From positions 2,029,501 to 2,093,500 of the forward strand of contig CANJKZ010000080.1 of assembly GCA_947471745.1 (NCBI GenBank): DNA of 64,000 nucleotides, read 5' to 3'. Of the stretch, positions 1 to 11,420 are shown one piece after another. The DNA comes from Closterium sp. Naga37s-1. Taxonomy: Eukaryota; Streptophyta; Zygnematophyceae; Desmidiales; Closteriaceae. The position numbers and the translations under genes were made by a program. How positions within the stretch are numbered: the stretch's first letter is position 1; each line of letters begins with the position of its first letter. The notes beneath the pieces are model-generated. The model did not search any database. It saw only the letters and a list, made by a program, of their open reading frames with translations, and was not told the origin of the DNA.

Positions 1-298
1 TCGTCAACGACCACCAGGAAGAAGCTCTCCCTCCCAGGTCCAGGTCGAGGGGTAGGGCCCCAGACGTCCAAGTGAAGAGTTGTGGTGGCCGGGCAAAGGG
101 AGGAGGAGTGAGGAGTGGTGTGCAGCTTACCCTCTACGCCGGGTGTGCACGGCGGCGTAGGCGAAGGAGGGAGCAACGCAAACACGCGCAGGAGACCTGT
201 GACAAGATGCTGATTAGACATGCTACGGAGGTGTGGGAGTGACGGGTGACCAAGACGGTGGTGCCACAGGACTGTTGGGTAAGTGAGCGACTGACAAG
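1..298 (-). pseudogene. Copia pol fragment (pre-integrase and start of integrase)
   Basis: Read on the minus strand, this matches the segment of the A-family pol that holds the GAG-pre-integrase His/Cys region and the start of the integrase core (the D-V-W-G-P and L-V-V-V-D stretches of the homologs at 5783-6080). It is cut off by the window edge. It ends abruptly at the 3' LTR of the A1 element at 299. It is not the missing part of A1, which carries its own integrase, so it is a remnant of another Copia copy. No long open frame remains. Confidence 0.7.
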
Positions 299-428
299 TG
301 TCAGAATGAGAGAAGTGATTGTACTAGCAAGATTGGGAGTACAAGTAGGAAAACCCTAGAATGTTGTACCCCCTAAGGCTAAACCCACTGTAGCCTACAC
401 AGCAGAAACATATATATAATGTTTGACA
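299..428 (-). repeat. 3' LTR of Copia-A1
   Basis: A 130-bp terminal repeat that reads TGTCAAACATT...ATTCTGACA on the minus strand. It pairs with 8655-8782. The two copies differ by several substitutions and small indels, mostly near the U3 end. It is clearly related to the 128-bp LTRs of Copia-A2. Confidence 0.88.
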
Positions 429-645
429 CAACCCCATAGGCTAAGTGGGGGAGAGCAAGGGGTCACAAGACTAGTCAAGAAAGACAAAGCAAGCTCAGGG
501 TGGATCACAACGTCACCACACACTCTGAGCACAAGCAAAGGGCCAGTTCACATGTAGAGACATATATGTAGTACAAGCATCACAGTGATCTATATCTAGC
601 AAGCATGCAGGTATATATACATATATATCACAGTACAGGCAAAGT
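429..645 (-). other. Conserved non-coding tail between pol and the 3' LTR (A1)
   Basis: No coding frame. The block is shared, in the same relative place, with A2 (34905-35127) and B (25930-26156). Shared parts include the sequence around the gatccaccctgagcttgc core and AT-rich tata stretches. A G-rich polypurine tract lies directly against the LTR. Confidence 0.6.
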
Positions 646-1828
646 CTACAACAAGTGAGGAAAAGTGGGCACAAGCCCTAGCAAAGTGCAGAAACACTGA
701 TGATCACCAGACTGAAGTGCCTTGGTGAATATATCAGCAGTGTTGGCCTGAGTGGCCACGTAACGCAGACGAAGCTGACCACGCTGCTGCAACTCTCGAG
801 CCAGAAAGTAACGTAGAGCGATGTGCTTCGTTCTGTGCTTCAGTCTGTGCTCCTCACACAAGGCAATGGCAGCCTTGTTGTCGACGTACAGCACTGGAGG
901 AGAACGAGGCCGCTCTCCCAGGTCGATCAGCAGGTAGGTGAGCCAGCGTAACTCCTGTGCAGCCATGGCTGTGGCGTAGATCTCAGCCTCACAACTGGAG
1001 CTGAGAACTGAAGACGAACGTGTAGAACGCCACGAAACTGAGCCAGAGCCAAGGCTGAAGGTGTAACCCTGTGACGACCGCTGAGTAGCCTGGTCGTCAA
1101 CCCAAGAAGCGTCTGAGTGCCCAGTGAGAACAACTGAGCTCCCTCCTCCAAACACGAGCCCCATGCCCGATGTACTGCACAAGTAGCGCAATACCCTCTT
1201 TGCAGCATCCCAGTGCACCTTTCGGTGCCTACCAGGAGCCACGTAGTGGGCCAGAAGGCCAAGAGGGTATGCTAGGTCAGGACGAGTGCAAGTCATCAGG
1301 TACATGAGGCAGCCAACTAGCTCTGGGTAAGGACCACTCGGCTCTACGGACTCATCCGAAGGCAGAGCTGAGAGCGAGTGACCTGTAGCCAGAGGAGTCG
1401 CCTGTGCCGAGGACCAGGTGAAGCCGAAGCCCTGAAGGACCTGCTGCACCATGTGTGACTGAGTCAGTGTGATGGTGCGGCGTGCTCTGTCCCGGGTGAT
1501 CTGCAAGCCAAGGTAGCTGCGCAGTTCACCCAGGTCTGTGCACGTGTGTCTCTTCTGCAGCTCCGACTTCACGTGGGCGAGAGCCTCAGTGTCAGCAGTG
1601 GCAAAGACCAAGTCGTCGACGTACACGAGGATGTAGAACGGCGGCAGCGACGTGTCGGTGCGCAGAATCAACGACGGGTCAGCAGTAGAAGGCGCGAACC
1701 CAAGAGCCGCAAGAGTAGTCCTCAGTGTGTCGTGCCACTCACGTGGCGCCTGGCGGAGACCGTAGACTGGCCGCCGGAGGCTCCATTGGGTACCAGGAGG
1801 AAACGACCCAGTGAAGCCAGGAGGGCGG
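646..1828 (-). pseudogene. Copia-A1 RT (C-terminal part) and RNaseH
   Basis: This minus-strand frame encodes the RT palm with the Y-V-D-D catalytic motif, then the RNaseH domain. RNaseH shows the D-A-S-W, S-S-C-E-A-E, V-D-N-K-A-A and A-N-T-A-D-I-F-T-K motifs, so its acidic residues are present. It ends in P-H-L-L plus TAG. The N-terminal half of RT lies beyond the inserted small LTR element at 3130-3926; the apparent start of this frame is LTR sequence of that insertion. In function it would copy element RNA into cDNA and degrade the template. It is broken here. Confidence 0.88.
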
Positions 1829-2081
1829 TGATAAAAGGAGAACAAGGATGGAGTTAGATGCTAGGTTTAACTAGGGCCTAGGCTTAGGAGCCTAGGCCCA
1901 AGGAGGATGTCGAGTGAGTTGTGCCAAGGGAAAGGTGTCGAGAAAGTTGGGAAGAAATGGGTTGCACTATAGGTTTCAAGGAACATATAGCATAGGAAAC
2001 AAAGAAGGTGCACCACCAAACTAAGCTTATAATAACTACACTAACTACAGCTACAGGCAGTTACAAATATAAGTTCTGACA
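1829..2081 (-). repeat. 3' LTR of the small non-autonomous element
   Basis: 253 bp, apparently identical to 2872-3124. On the minus strand it begins TGTCAGAAC and ends TTTTATCA. It is related to the LTR at 22673-22921, sharing the gggcctaggctta core and the accaccaa block. Confidence 0.9.
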
Positions 2082-2871
2082 CTCCCCCATAACTGCCTGC
2101 AGGAGGAGTTTGTGCAGAATACAACCTGCAGGTGTACACATGCAAAATAATAAACAAGCAACAGCAGGAACTGCAGGCGGGCTGACACTAGCTGGTCACC
2201 CACTCCATCTCCTCACCCTCCTCCTTCCCCTCCCCCACACTGCTGCAGGAGCAGCAGAGAGGGGGGGGAAGAGAGGAGAGGTGGAGGGACGGCTGCTGGT
2301 TGCCTCACACCCGCCACCCCGGTGCCACTCCCCCTTCTCCCCCACACCCTCACACCCTCCCCCCCAGCGGCAGCTGCAGCAGTGGGAACGAAAGGAGGAG
2401 GAGGGGAAGGGAAGGAAACGACCCAAAGCTCCAACACCCGCCACCCCCATACCCTCCTCCCCACGGCTGCAGGGAAACAAAGGAGGAGGGGGTGGGCGGG
2501 AAGAAAGCCGCAGAGCGGCTACATTGTGTCGGCGCAGGTAGGTCAGGGGCGGCTGCAGGGAGAGCAGGTGCGGAGAGGGCCCGTCGCGTGCCACGGGGCG
2601 CACGACGGGCAAGTTTAAGTTTAGGGCCCGGTCGTGTGCCTCGGGGCGCACGACGAGCAGGGCACCGTCGCGTGCCACGGGGCGCACGACGGGCAGGTTT
2701 AGGGCACCGTCGCGTGCCACGGGGCGCGCGACGGGCAGAGAAGGAGTCACTCGCCAACCAGGGGCGGGACAAGAGAAAATCGCCACGCGCCCTAGGCGCG
2801 CGACCGAGAAAAATAGCAGCGGAAGCATATTGGCGGGCCCACAGGCCAGGACGTAAAACGCTCTGATAGCA

Positions 2872-3124
2872 TGATAAAAGGAGAACAAGGATGGAGTTAG
2901 ATGCTAGGTTTAACTAGGGCCTAGGCTTAGGAGCCTAGGCCCAAGGAGGATGTCGAGTGAGTTGTGCCAAGGGAAAGGTGTCGAGAAAGTTGGGAAGAAA
3001 TGGGTTGCACTATAGGTTTCAAGGAACATATAGCATAGGAAACAAAGAAGGTGCACCACCAAACTAAGCTTATAATAACTACACTAACTACAGCTACAGG
3101 CAGTTACAAATATAAGTTCTGACA
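2872..3124 (-). repeat. 5' LTR of the small non-autonomous element
   Basis: 253 bp, apparently identical to 1829-2081, with the PBS directly inside it at 2860-2871 and the TSD GGCGG directly outside it at 3125-3129. Confidence 0.9.
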
Positions 3125-3129
3125 GGCGG

Positions 3130-3926
3130 CGCAGCCAGATCTCCTCGTGCAGGCTGCCCTGCAAGAAAGCTGTGCTGAAGTCAAGAGAGTGAAGCTCGTA
3201 GTCACGCTGAGCGGCAACGTGCAGTAGCACCCGAAGAGTGGTCATCTTCGGGGTGGGGGAGAAGGTCTGGTAGAAGTCTACTCCCTCTCGCTGACTGAAG
3301 CCTCGAGCAACGTAACGAGCCTTGAAGACAGGCGGAGAACCTGGCGGCCGCTTCACCCTGAAGATCCACATGCCACTGACGATGTTCGCCCCAGGAGGGG
3401 GAACCTCGTCGACGTAAGTGCCAGTGGACTTCCAGGACGCCATCTCTGCGTCCATGGCTGACTGCCACTAAGAGGAGTACTCACCCGCGATCGCCTCAGC
3501 GTAAGAGCGCGGGGTCGGGATGTCTGGTGCATCCAGATCTCCCTCAGGTGCAATCAGCATGGACACGAGATGAGGTACAGCAGCGGCAAAGCACTCAAAC
3601 TCCTCCTGCCTGTCCTCAAGGACGTCCGTGCCTAGAGCACATTCACCCCCGACGGACGGAGGACAGACAGACTCAGACTCAGCAACAAGACTCGCGGCGT
3701 AGTCTAGGCGACAGCGAGCAGCAAAGGCGACAAGCTCAGCAACTAGGGCAGACGCAGCAGCAGACGCAAAGGAAGGGTCAGTGACAGCCGTGGCCAGGAG
3801 ACGCGTGACAGTAGGACTAGCAGCACGAAGAGTGTCAGACTCCGGGTCAGCAAGGGCAGGAAGAGAGGACGCAGGAGGAGAAGGCAGAGGGACACGCTGT
3901 GGAGCAGTGGAAAGACGAAGCGTCAT
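3130..3926 (-). pseudogene. Copia-A1 RT N-terminal part and upstream linker
   Basis: The minus-strand frame contains the start of RT (G-M-W-I-F-R-V-K, then A-R-Y-V-A-R-G-F-S-Q and S-L-D-F-S-T-A-F-L-Q-G). It is preceded by a conserved linker of the A/B/D families. A TAG at 3468-3470 replaces the Gln of S-S-Q-W-Q seen in A2 and B. It joins the RT part at 646-1828 once the small insertion is removed. Confidence 0.85.
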
Positions 3927-3956
3927 CTGGTGAGTGCCTGGGATAGCAGGAGGACG

Positions 3957-6191
3957 CTAACGCGGGACACGACGACTAGTGCGAGCAGCACTAATAGGCG
4001 ACGCAGAACGAGACGCAGGCGACACAGGACGAGACTCAGGCTCACGATGCTCCGTAAGACCTCCTGTCGGACCAGTGTAGGGAGAAGGACCAGGGAGGGG
4101 CGAGGCAGGCTGTAACTGTAACTGTGACTGGACAGGCTGAGGACAGTCTAAGGAGGGAGCAGGACAAGGAGGAGGAGGCTGACCAAGAACCTGCTGAAGG
4201 AGCGGAACGAAGTACGGCCGCGGCCGTGAAGCGCCCCCAGAACCAGCAGTCACAGCACCAGAACCCCCAGCAGCAGCTCCAACTCCTGTAGCACTACCAG
4301 CAGCTCCAGCAGCGCCAACTCCAGTACCCCCAGGAGTACCAGCTCCAGCCGCACCATCGGCTCCAGCACCTGCAGGACCAACACCAGGGTCAGCAGCTAC
4401 ACCAACTCCAGTAGGCTCAGCGTCCTCAGCTCCACCGGCAGCTCCAGCAGCGCCAGCACCTCCAGCTCCAACTCCAGCAGAACCCCCAGTCCCAGCAGCT
4501 CCAGTACCACCTGTACGAGCACCTCCAGGACCAGAGGCTCCAGTACCTCCAGCAGCACCAGGGCCTCCAGCGGGCGGCACCCCAGTGCCAGGAGCGCCGC
4601 TCCGGAGGGTGGAGCGCCGAGCGTACCGCTCACGCAGTCGCTGTGGGGAGGGAGGCGACTGCTGCGACCCAGCACCCGCAGCACCACCAGCGCCAACTCC
4701 GGCAGAACCCCCAGCCCCAGCAGCCCCACGCTGGAGGCTGTAACGCTGAGAGTACCACTCACGCAGCTGCTGTGAAGAGGGAGCGTCACCAGGCGCAGGA
4801 CGGTCAGTCTCAGCTCCCCCAGGCTCAGCACCCCCAGGCTCAGCACCCCCAGGCTCAGCACCCCCAGGCTCAGCACCCCCAGGCTCGGCACCCCCAGGCT
4901 CAGCACCCCCAGGCTCAGCACCCCCAGGCTCAGCACCCCAAGGCTCAGCACCCCCAGGCTCAGCACCCCCAGACTCAGTACCCTCAGTCCCAGTACCCCT
5001 CACAGGACCAAAGTCGACATCTACCTCGACAGGCTCGACCGGGTCTACCTGGGAAACACCTGAGGGAGCAGGACCCTGGGGAGGGAGGGGGTCTACTGAA
5101 GCAGCACCTGGCGTGAGGAAGAGCGGCGGGGGGGGGAGCGGCGCAGTGCGGTAGGGGAATAGGCGGTAAAAGGGTACCGACTCGTCAAAAGTGACGTCCT
5201 GAGAGGGGAAGACACGGCGCGAGGTGGGGTGGAACTGCCAGCCAGGCGCGTCAGGGACAAAGCCAAGAAAGACGCAGGGAACGGCACGGGAGGAGAGCTT
5301 GTCCGCTGATGTATCGCGGACAAAGGCTCGACATCCCCAGACTCGGAACACCGACGCATCGCCAACCTTCCCCGTCCAACGCAGTGTGGGCGAGGTCTCC
5401 GGAGCAGAGACCCGGGGCCAGAGGTTGTGCTGATGCGCCGCGTACTGCACTGCAAACGGCCACAGAAAATGGGGGGAAGCCGCATGGATCATAGAGGTAC
5501 GAGCGACCTCCATGACTAAGCCAATGTGGCGCTCAGCAATCCCATTCTGCTGTGGAGAGGCCGGCAGTGTGAACGTCTCACGGATGCCGTGCTCCGCACA
5601 GTAGGCTGCCAAGAGGTCTGAGGAAAACTCACCACCCCTGTCAGAGTGCAGACGCAGGACTGGAAAGTCCGACTGGAACCGGTCGCGGAGCTGGAGACGA
5701 GCAGCGCGGATCCAAGGGATCAAAACATCAGGGACCTCACCCTTGGTGCGCAAGGGGAAGACCGTGGTGTAGCGCATGTAGTCGTCGACGACCAGCAGGA
5801 AGTACCGCTCGTGGCCCTGTCCACGGACGCGGGCGGGGCCCCACACGTCCAGGTGGAGAGTCTGCAAAGGAGCCTCTGTGGGTGGGAACGAGGAGGAGTG
5901 AGGAGTGGTGCGCTGCTACCCCTCGACACAGGGAAGACAGGGAGGAGTAGGCAAGGGTGGGAGAGGAGGGAGAACCCTGGGAAGACCAGAGACAAGGTAC
6001 CGGGAGTGCATGCCACGAAGGCGCTGCACTGAGGGGTGACCAAGGCGGTGCTGCCAGCGGACAGTCTGGTGCGAGAGGGTGCGACACGAGCAGGGGGCCG
6101 ACAGCTGACCCGACGCAGACGCAGACGCAGCTACCTGAGGGGACTCAGTGGTCAGTGTGTACAGGTCCGAGGTGGCGACCCGTCCGAGCAC
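3957..6191 (-). pseudogene. Copia-A1 integrase with repeat-rich linker
   Basis: Minus strand. The GAG-pre-integrase motif H-R-L-G-H-P-S is near 6020-6050. The integrase catalytic residues are visible as D in L-D-V-W-G-P, D in H-S-D-R-G-G-E-F and E in Q-N-G-I-A-E. Downstream the linker holds about eleven copies of the pentapeptide GGAEP (a 15-bp repeat near 4812-4985) and a long Gly/Ala-rich stretch. TAG stops fall at 5916-5918 (Arg in homologs) and 3957-3959 (Glu in homologs). Confidence 0.85.
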
Positions 6192-6408
6192 ACGTACAGT
6201 GGGTCACACGCTCATAGGCAGGGGTGAACTGGTGAACACCCCCGTCCTGGAGAGCAGAGCCCGCCACCAAGTTCGTAGAGAACGAGGGGAGGTAAAGACC
6301 CGACAGGGTGCCGGCCGGAACCGCCGGACAAGGGAGGACAGTGGAGGAGGTCGCAAGGACTGGGCCCCCAGAGGGGTCAACGAGAGAGACAGCAACAGGC
6401 CGAGCTAG

Positions 6409-7995
6409 CTACTCAAGGACAGTGCGGTCACAAAAGAAGCAGCGGGAAGCACCTGAGTCCAGTGTGAAGGTGTGCAGTGCCTCAGTAGACGCAGTACCAG
6501 TAGGCGCAGACTCACAAGCACCTGGAGCAGCAGACTTACTAGCACCTAGAGCAGCAGCCTCACCAGGACCTAGGGCAGCAGACGCACTAGCACCTAGAGC
6601 GACAGTCTCACTGGTCCCAATACCCGGGTCGGGCGGTACACTCAGGTAGCAGTCACCCTCAACACTAATAGTCAATGCATACACGGCACCAAGGATAGCA
6701 TCATAATCAAGAGCAAAGATTTCAATTCCCTTCTTAAGCAGATCAGCCCAGCGGGGCAGCTCAGAGGCGTCAGGGAACTGCTCGCGCCAGGCATCGTCGA
6801 GACGAAAGAAGTAGCGCTGCGCCGTGTGAAACCTCCCACAGGTCTGGCCTGTGCGGTCACCTGTGCGGATGACGTACAAGCAGGTACCTCCACCCCCAGA
6901 CCCCCCATGCTGAGAGTACCACTCACGGAGGTGCTGGGACGAGGGAGTCTCGCCGGGACGCTGCTGCTGCTGCCTCTGGCCACCGCCGAACCCCCCACGC
7001 TGCACCGCCCCACCGTGCCCGCCACCAGCTCCACCGCCGCCACCACTGCCACCGCCACCCCCACCTCCCCCACCACCGCCGCCGCCACCACCCCCTGCTC
7101 CGCCACTGACCCCCCCACCACCAGAGCCACTCCCACCTCTTCCACCACCCCCGCCCCCCCCACCCCCTCCACCGCCGCCGCCCCCGCCGCCCCCTCCGCC
7201 ACCCCTGCCCCCCTTGCCCCTGCCGCCCTTGCGCCTCCCACTGGGAGTAGACGCAGCCCCGACCCCCTCAGCACCGAGGTAGTCGACAGCAACAGCGGAT
7301 GCAATGGAGGGAAGAAGGGGGGAGGGGGAGCATCCCTCAAAGAAGGGAGTGCGAGGGTCGCCACGAGAGGCACCTACAGCTACAATGCTCTTCTCAGCTG
7401 CTAGGAGTTCCTTCTCGAGGAGGTCGACAGTGAGGTCTGTGGGGGAGAGGGCGAGAAAGTGGTCCCTGACAGTGCGAAGGGAGTCAGGGAGGCGGGTGAC
7501 TAGGTGGTACAGTGTGAGGTACATCGGGGGAGGGTTCTTGGCGAGGAAATCGGGGGGAAGCGCGGCACGGTAGCGGAGATCACTAGTACGGAGGTGAGTG
7601 ATGAGATCAGCGACAGTGGCAAAGGCAGACAGATTGGGGAAGAGGTAGGGCAGCGAGGGACGGCCTATCGCAGCAGTAGCAGGGGAGGAGTAGCGCGCAA
7701 CTACAGCATCATACAGTTCCTTAGCGGTCTTATGCTGGCCGAAGTGCTCACGCTCATCTAACGGCAGGTGGCTGCGAACGGCTAGGCGAGCGTGTGCATC
7801 ACGGGTCTGCCACTGTGAGCGAGCAGGACTGTCAGCAGTAGCAGCAGGTGCGGGAGCGGCGCCTGACGTGTGGTCATACAGGGAAACATCGTCCTTGGCA
7901 GTGAACTGGAGGAACAGGTGCAGGTCATCGAGCCAGACATCAAACTTAATCGGTCGGCCCTCAGTGTCAGAAGTGAGAACAGTAGGACTGGCCAT
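6409..7995 (-). pseudogene. Copia-A1 Gag and protease
   Basis: The minus-strand frame starts MASPTVLTSDTEGRP, like the gags of A2, B and D. It has an alpha-rich Gag region, then a poly-glycine tract (about 7010-7220), the conserved motif C-x13-C-x3-H-x4-C, and the aspartic protease motif L-D-S-G-A-S. It stops at a TAG (6409-6411) where A2 has Gln in L-E-Q-L. A frame change lies between 6192 and 6408, before the integrase frame. Confidence 0.86.
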
Positions 7996-8654
7996 AGTGG
8001 CAGTAGCAGTAGCAGTAGTAGCAGTAGAAGCAGTGGTAGGAGCAGTAAGAGCAGTAGCAATAGCAGCTGTAACAGTAGGTGCTGCAGGTGGGGCGGCGCG
8101 GCTCGGTCAGGGCGGCGCGGCTCGGGCGGCGCGGCTCGGGCGGCGCGGCTCGGGCAGGTAGGGCGGCGCGACGGCGGGCCTAGTGACGGAGCGCGGCGGC
8201 GCCTAGGGTGCAGCTGCGTGCGGGCCGCTGCTGCGTTCGTGCGGGCGGCGGCGATCGTGCGGGCGGCGGGCTAGCACGAGCGGCGGCCTAAGGGGACGCG
8301 GCGGCGGCGCGTGGCGGTCGACGAGCGGCTAACGGGCCGCGCTAAGAGCCGCGCGAGGCCAGAGCGGGCTGCGCGTGGGCGGGGACGACGGCACGAGCGG
8401 CTAGCGGGCCGCGCACTCAAGAAACAGGCCGCGCGCGGGCGGCTAGCGGGCTACGCGACCTAAGAACGGGCCGCGCGCGCGGGCTTCTAGCGGCTGCGCA
8501 CGGGCAGCTTAAGAGAAAACGGGGGCGCACGAGGGCGCACTAGGAGCGAGGCGCACGAGGGCGCTAGGAAGGGACGGCGCACGAGGGCGCTTTGAGCGGA
8601 AACGGTGGGCCCTTAGGAACGGTCCTAGGTTCCTAACCTAGGCTCGTAATACCA
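7996..8654 (-). other. 5' leader of Copia-A1
   Basis: Untranslated leader between the 5' LTR and gag. It is very GC-rich and made of imperfect short repeats (gcggcgcggctcggg type near 8090-8160). The PBS lies at its outer end. No conserved protein is encoded. Confidence 0.6.
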
Positions 8655-8782
8655 TGTCAAAATGAGAGAAGTGATTGTACTAGCAAGATTGGGAGTACAA
8701 GTAGGAAAACCCTAGAATGTTGTACCCCCTAAGGCTAAACCCACTGTAGCCTACAGAACAGTAACATATACAATGTTTGACA
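8655..8782 (-). repeat. 5' LTR of Copia-A1
   Basis: 128 bp, partner of 299-428. The PBS-like sequence is directly inside. The DNA beyond 8782 is host low-complexity sequence. Confidence 0.88.
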
Positions 8783-11420
8783 CGGTGGAGCAGGGATGGG
8801 GGCGAGTGCAGCGCGGGGGGGTTGGAGGGAGTCAAGTGTGGACGGCACGGGGGGCGCTGGGCTGCCAGGGCGAGGGCTGTCGTCGTTGCCACTCAGGGGC
8901 TCTGAGATGGTGACCTCAGCATGCGGGAGAGTGATGTCAGCAGGCTTGTGTGTGACGGAGGCAGCCCGCAGGGGGAAGTGTGGCGAGGGCAGCAGGCTGA
9001 CGCCGCACCCCTCCTCGCCCAGCGTGACATCAGCGCGGCGCAGAGTGACGTCAGCACGACGGTACGTAACGGCTGCTCTCTTGGCCACCGACGAGGGCGA
9101 CGGGAACGACGGCCTCAGCGCCACTGGGCTGCTGCCCGCCCGCTGCTGCTGCTGCTGCTGCTGTGGTGAGGGGGAGGACTAGGAGGAGATGTGGGAGGAG
9201 GGAGAGGGGGGCTTGCCTGCTGTGGATGTTGGGCGGTTGGAGGCACAGGCAGCAGCATGGGAGGCGGGTGGGCAGGAGGGGCAGCGGGAGCAGGATGAGC
9301 GGCACATGGAGGAGGCGGCAGGGAGGCAGGCCAACCTGACTCGTTGCAACCATCGCCTCTCACACAAGCTGCTGCATGCCCTCCCGCACACCCCGCCCCA
9401 GCACAACCCTGCCCATTGCCACAATTCCGCACTGCATCACCCTCGCTGCCATGCTGCCGCCCTCCATCCACCAACCCTGCACTCCCCTCCCCAGCACCTG
9501 CCCCACTGCCCCTCACCCCACCCTCGCCATCCTCCCCACCCTTTTCACCCTCCCCACCCTCTTCACCCTCCCCACCCTCTTCACCCTCCCCACCCGCTTC
9601 ACCCTCCCCACACGCTTTACCTTCCCCACGGCAATGATGCCCGTCCAGGCATTCACCCGGAGCTGCACTGTCAGCACGCGGAGAAACAGCAGCAGCAGGA
9701 GAGGCAGCAGGAGAGGCAGCTCGAACGGCATCAGCATCAGGAGCAGCAGCAACAACAGCATCAGAAGCAGTTGCAGCGGCAGCAGCAGCAGCAGAAGCAG
9801 AAGCAGCAGCAGCAGCAGGAGCAGGAGCAGCACCGGACGCAGCCGCAAGAGGAGCAGCAGGAGGAGGTGCTAGGGGGGGTGGGGCACATGCATGGACTGC
9901 AGTGACGGCTGGCAGAGTGGCTGGTGGACGAGCGGCATCAACAAGGTGGTGGGGAGGAACAGGGAGCATGGCAGCCATGGCAGGGGGCATGGCAGGGGGC
10001 ATGGGAGAGGGCATGGCAGTGGGCACGGCTTGAGCAGCACGGAGGAGAGCGAGGCGGTGGCAGGCGCGCTCCAGCGCCGCATCACCCGCGTGCTGCAGCT
10101 CGCTCACCCTCGCCCTCGCTGCACCTGCCCTCGCCCTTGCACTCCTCGCCCTCGCCCTCGCCGCCTCCACCCCTTGCTCCTCCACCCCTTGCTCCTCCTC
10201 CCCTTGCCGCTGCGCCTCTCTATTTGAGGATGCACATGCTGGGTCCTGTGCTGCAGACGGGCGCACGGCTGGAGGGCGAGCGGGACGAGGCGAGGGCAAG
10301 TGGGGCTCAGGGATGAGCGGCGAGGCTGTGAGGGGCACGGGCAGGAGCAGGCGGGCAGGGGACAGACCGGCCATTCTGGGCCTGCCAGGGCGCCAGGCAG
10401 CAGCGCTGTCCGCGTGCCCCCCACCGCCTGCTGTTCGCCATGACCGCTGTCGCTTGCGGTGGTACACCACCGTGCCCTTGCCCGCCCCTCCACCCGCCCC
10501 ATCTTCCGCTTCTCCACTCATCACAGCAGCGCCGCCCCTCTCTGCTCCCGCCTCTCTCCCAACCTCGCTGCCCCACTCTTCATCTTCAGCACCCGTCCCA
10601 GCATATCCCAGCTGCTCCTGTGCGCCCATTGCACCCGCCTCGCGCCCACCACCTGCTGCCACGCCGCCACGCATCGCAGGCGCCGCTAGTCTGCTCATCC
10701 GAGGCAACCTGTGACCCACCACCCGCCTCCCCCCCCTGCTGCTGCCTGCGAGCGCCTGTGCCTCGTGACCCACTGCGTGCACCTCTGCGCCACTCAAAGA
10801 GCTGTCTCCGCGACCTTGTGTGCCACCTGCCTCGCCTGCCCCCTCCTCCACCTGCCGTGCCCACCCCACGTGCTGCTGTGTCTGCTGCAGCACCAACACT
10901 GCCCGCGCCCTGCGCCTTCCCCTTCCCCCTGCGCCTGCAATCCCCTGCGCTCTACCTCCCACACTCAGCGCCAGCGGCCTCCCCTCCGCCGTGCAATGCG
11001 CCCACTGCCCTGCGCCCACATCTCTCGGCGCTGCACCCATCCCCTCCCCGAGCGCCGCCGCCGCAGCCGCACGTGCCTGTGCGGTTGCACTGCCTGGTGG
11101 GCGCGCGTGCGCCAGCGACAGCAACTCTGACCGCACGCCCGCCGCTCCTCTCTTCTGCTGCTGCGCCTCATCCTCACCGCCGCCGCTGCCGCCTCTCGCA
11201 TGCTCCCACGGCTGTCCGGCCCCTGTATCCCCCACAGCTGCGTGTGAAGGAGGGCCGCTCTGGGCGCGAGCAATAGCGGGGGCACCACGCAGCACCGCAA
11301 CCACCACGGGAGCGCCGGGCGGTTGGTGCTGCGGTGCGGAGGCAGCGGGCAGAGCAAGGCGCCCTGCAGCAGCGCCGTGTGGTGGCGTGGGCGCTGCTGC
11401 TTCGTCCCCGCCTGCCCCGC
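8783..11420 (-). other. Low-complexity 3' part of, or DNA downstream of, the Enhancer of Polycomb-like gene
   Basis: GC-rich sequence with long open frames in several phases. Most of these are Pro/Ala/Ser or Gln/Leu repeats and should not be trusted. On the minus strand, about 10010-10225 encodes a charged E/Q/A/R stretch that would form a coiled coil and could be a C-terminal exon of the gene at 11421-17555. A short tandem run of ccctccccaccctcttca type is at 9530-9620, and a CAG-type triplet run at 9680-9850. About 8900-9060 encodes a repeated A-D-V-T-L motif on the minus strand. Exon boundaries cannot be fixed by eye. Confidence 0.4.

Larger units (their letters stand above)
1829..3124 (-). 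mobile_element. Small non-autonomous LTR retrotransposon inserted in Copia-A1 RT
   Basis: Two 253-bp LTRs (1829-2081 and 2872-3124) appear identical base for base and flank 790 bp of internal DNA. The insertion is flanked by the 5-bp duplication GGCGG (1824-1828 and 3125-3129), and removing it restores the RT frame of A1. Orientation is minus: a PBS-like TGCTATCAGAGC is at 2860-2871 (one mismatch from the initiator-Met type TGGTATCAGAGC), and a G-rich polypurine tract is at 2082-2091, both on the reverse complement. The internal part encodes no recognisable Gag or Pol. It has a GC-rich tandem repeat (about 2580-2745) and open frames that are only low-complexity Pro/Arg/Ala sequence. Identical LTRs indicate a recent insertion mobilised in trans. 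Confidence 0.9.
299..8782 (-). mobile_element. Copia-A1, degenerate Ty1/copia LTR retrotransposon
   Basis: A minus-strand element bounded by LTRs at 299-428 and 8655-8782. Gag, protease, integrase, RT and RNaseH lie in copia order reading from right to left. A PBS-like TGGTATTACGAG sits just inside the 5' LTR (reverse complement near 8645-8654), and a G-rich polypurine tract abuts the 3' LTR (reverse complement at 429-445). It is interrupted by a small LTR element at 1829-3124. Coding parts carry frame breaks and TAG stops at 3468, 3957, 5916 and 6409. No target site duplication is visible: the five bases outside are acaag on the left and cggtg on the right, and the flanks are of different kinds (Copia fragment versus host gene). 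The ends may therefore have been rearranged after insertion. Confidence 0.9.
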
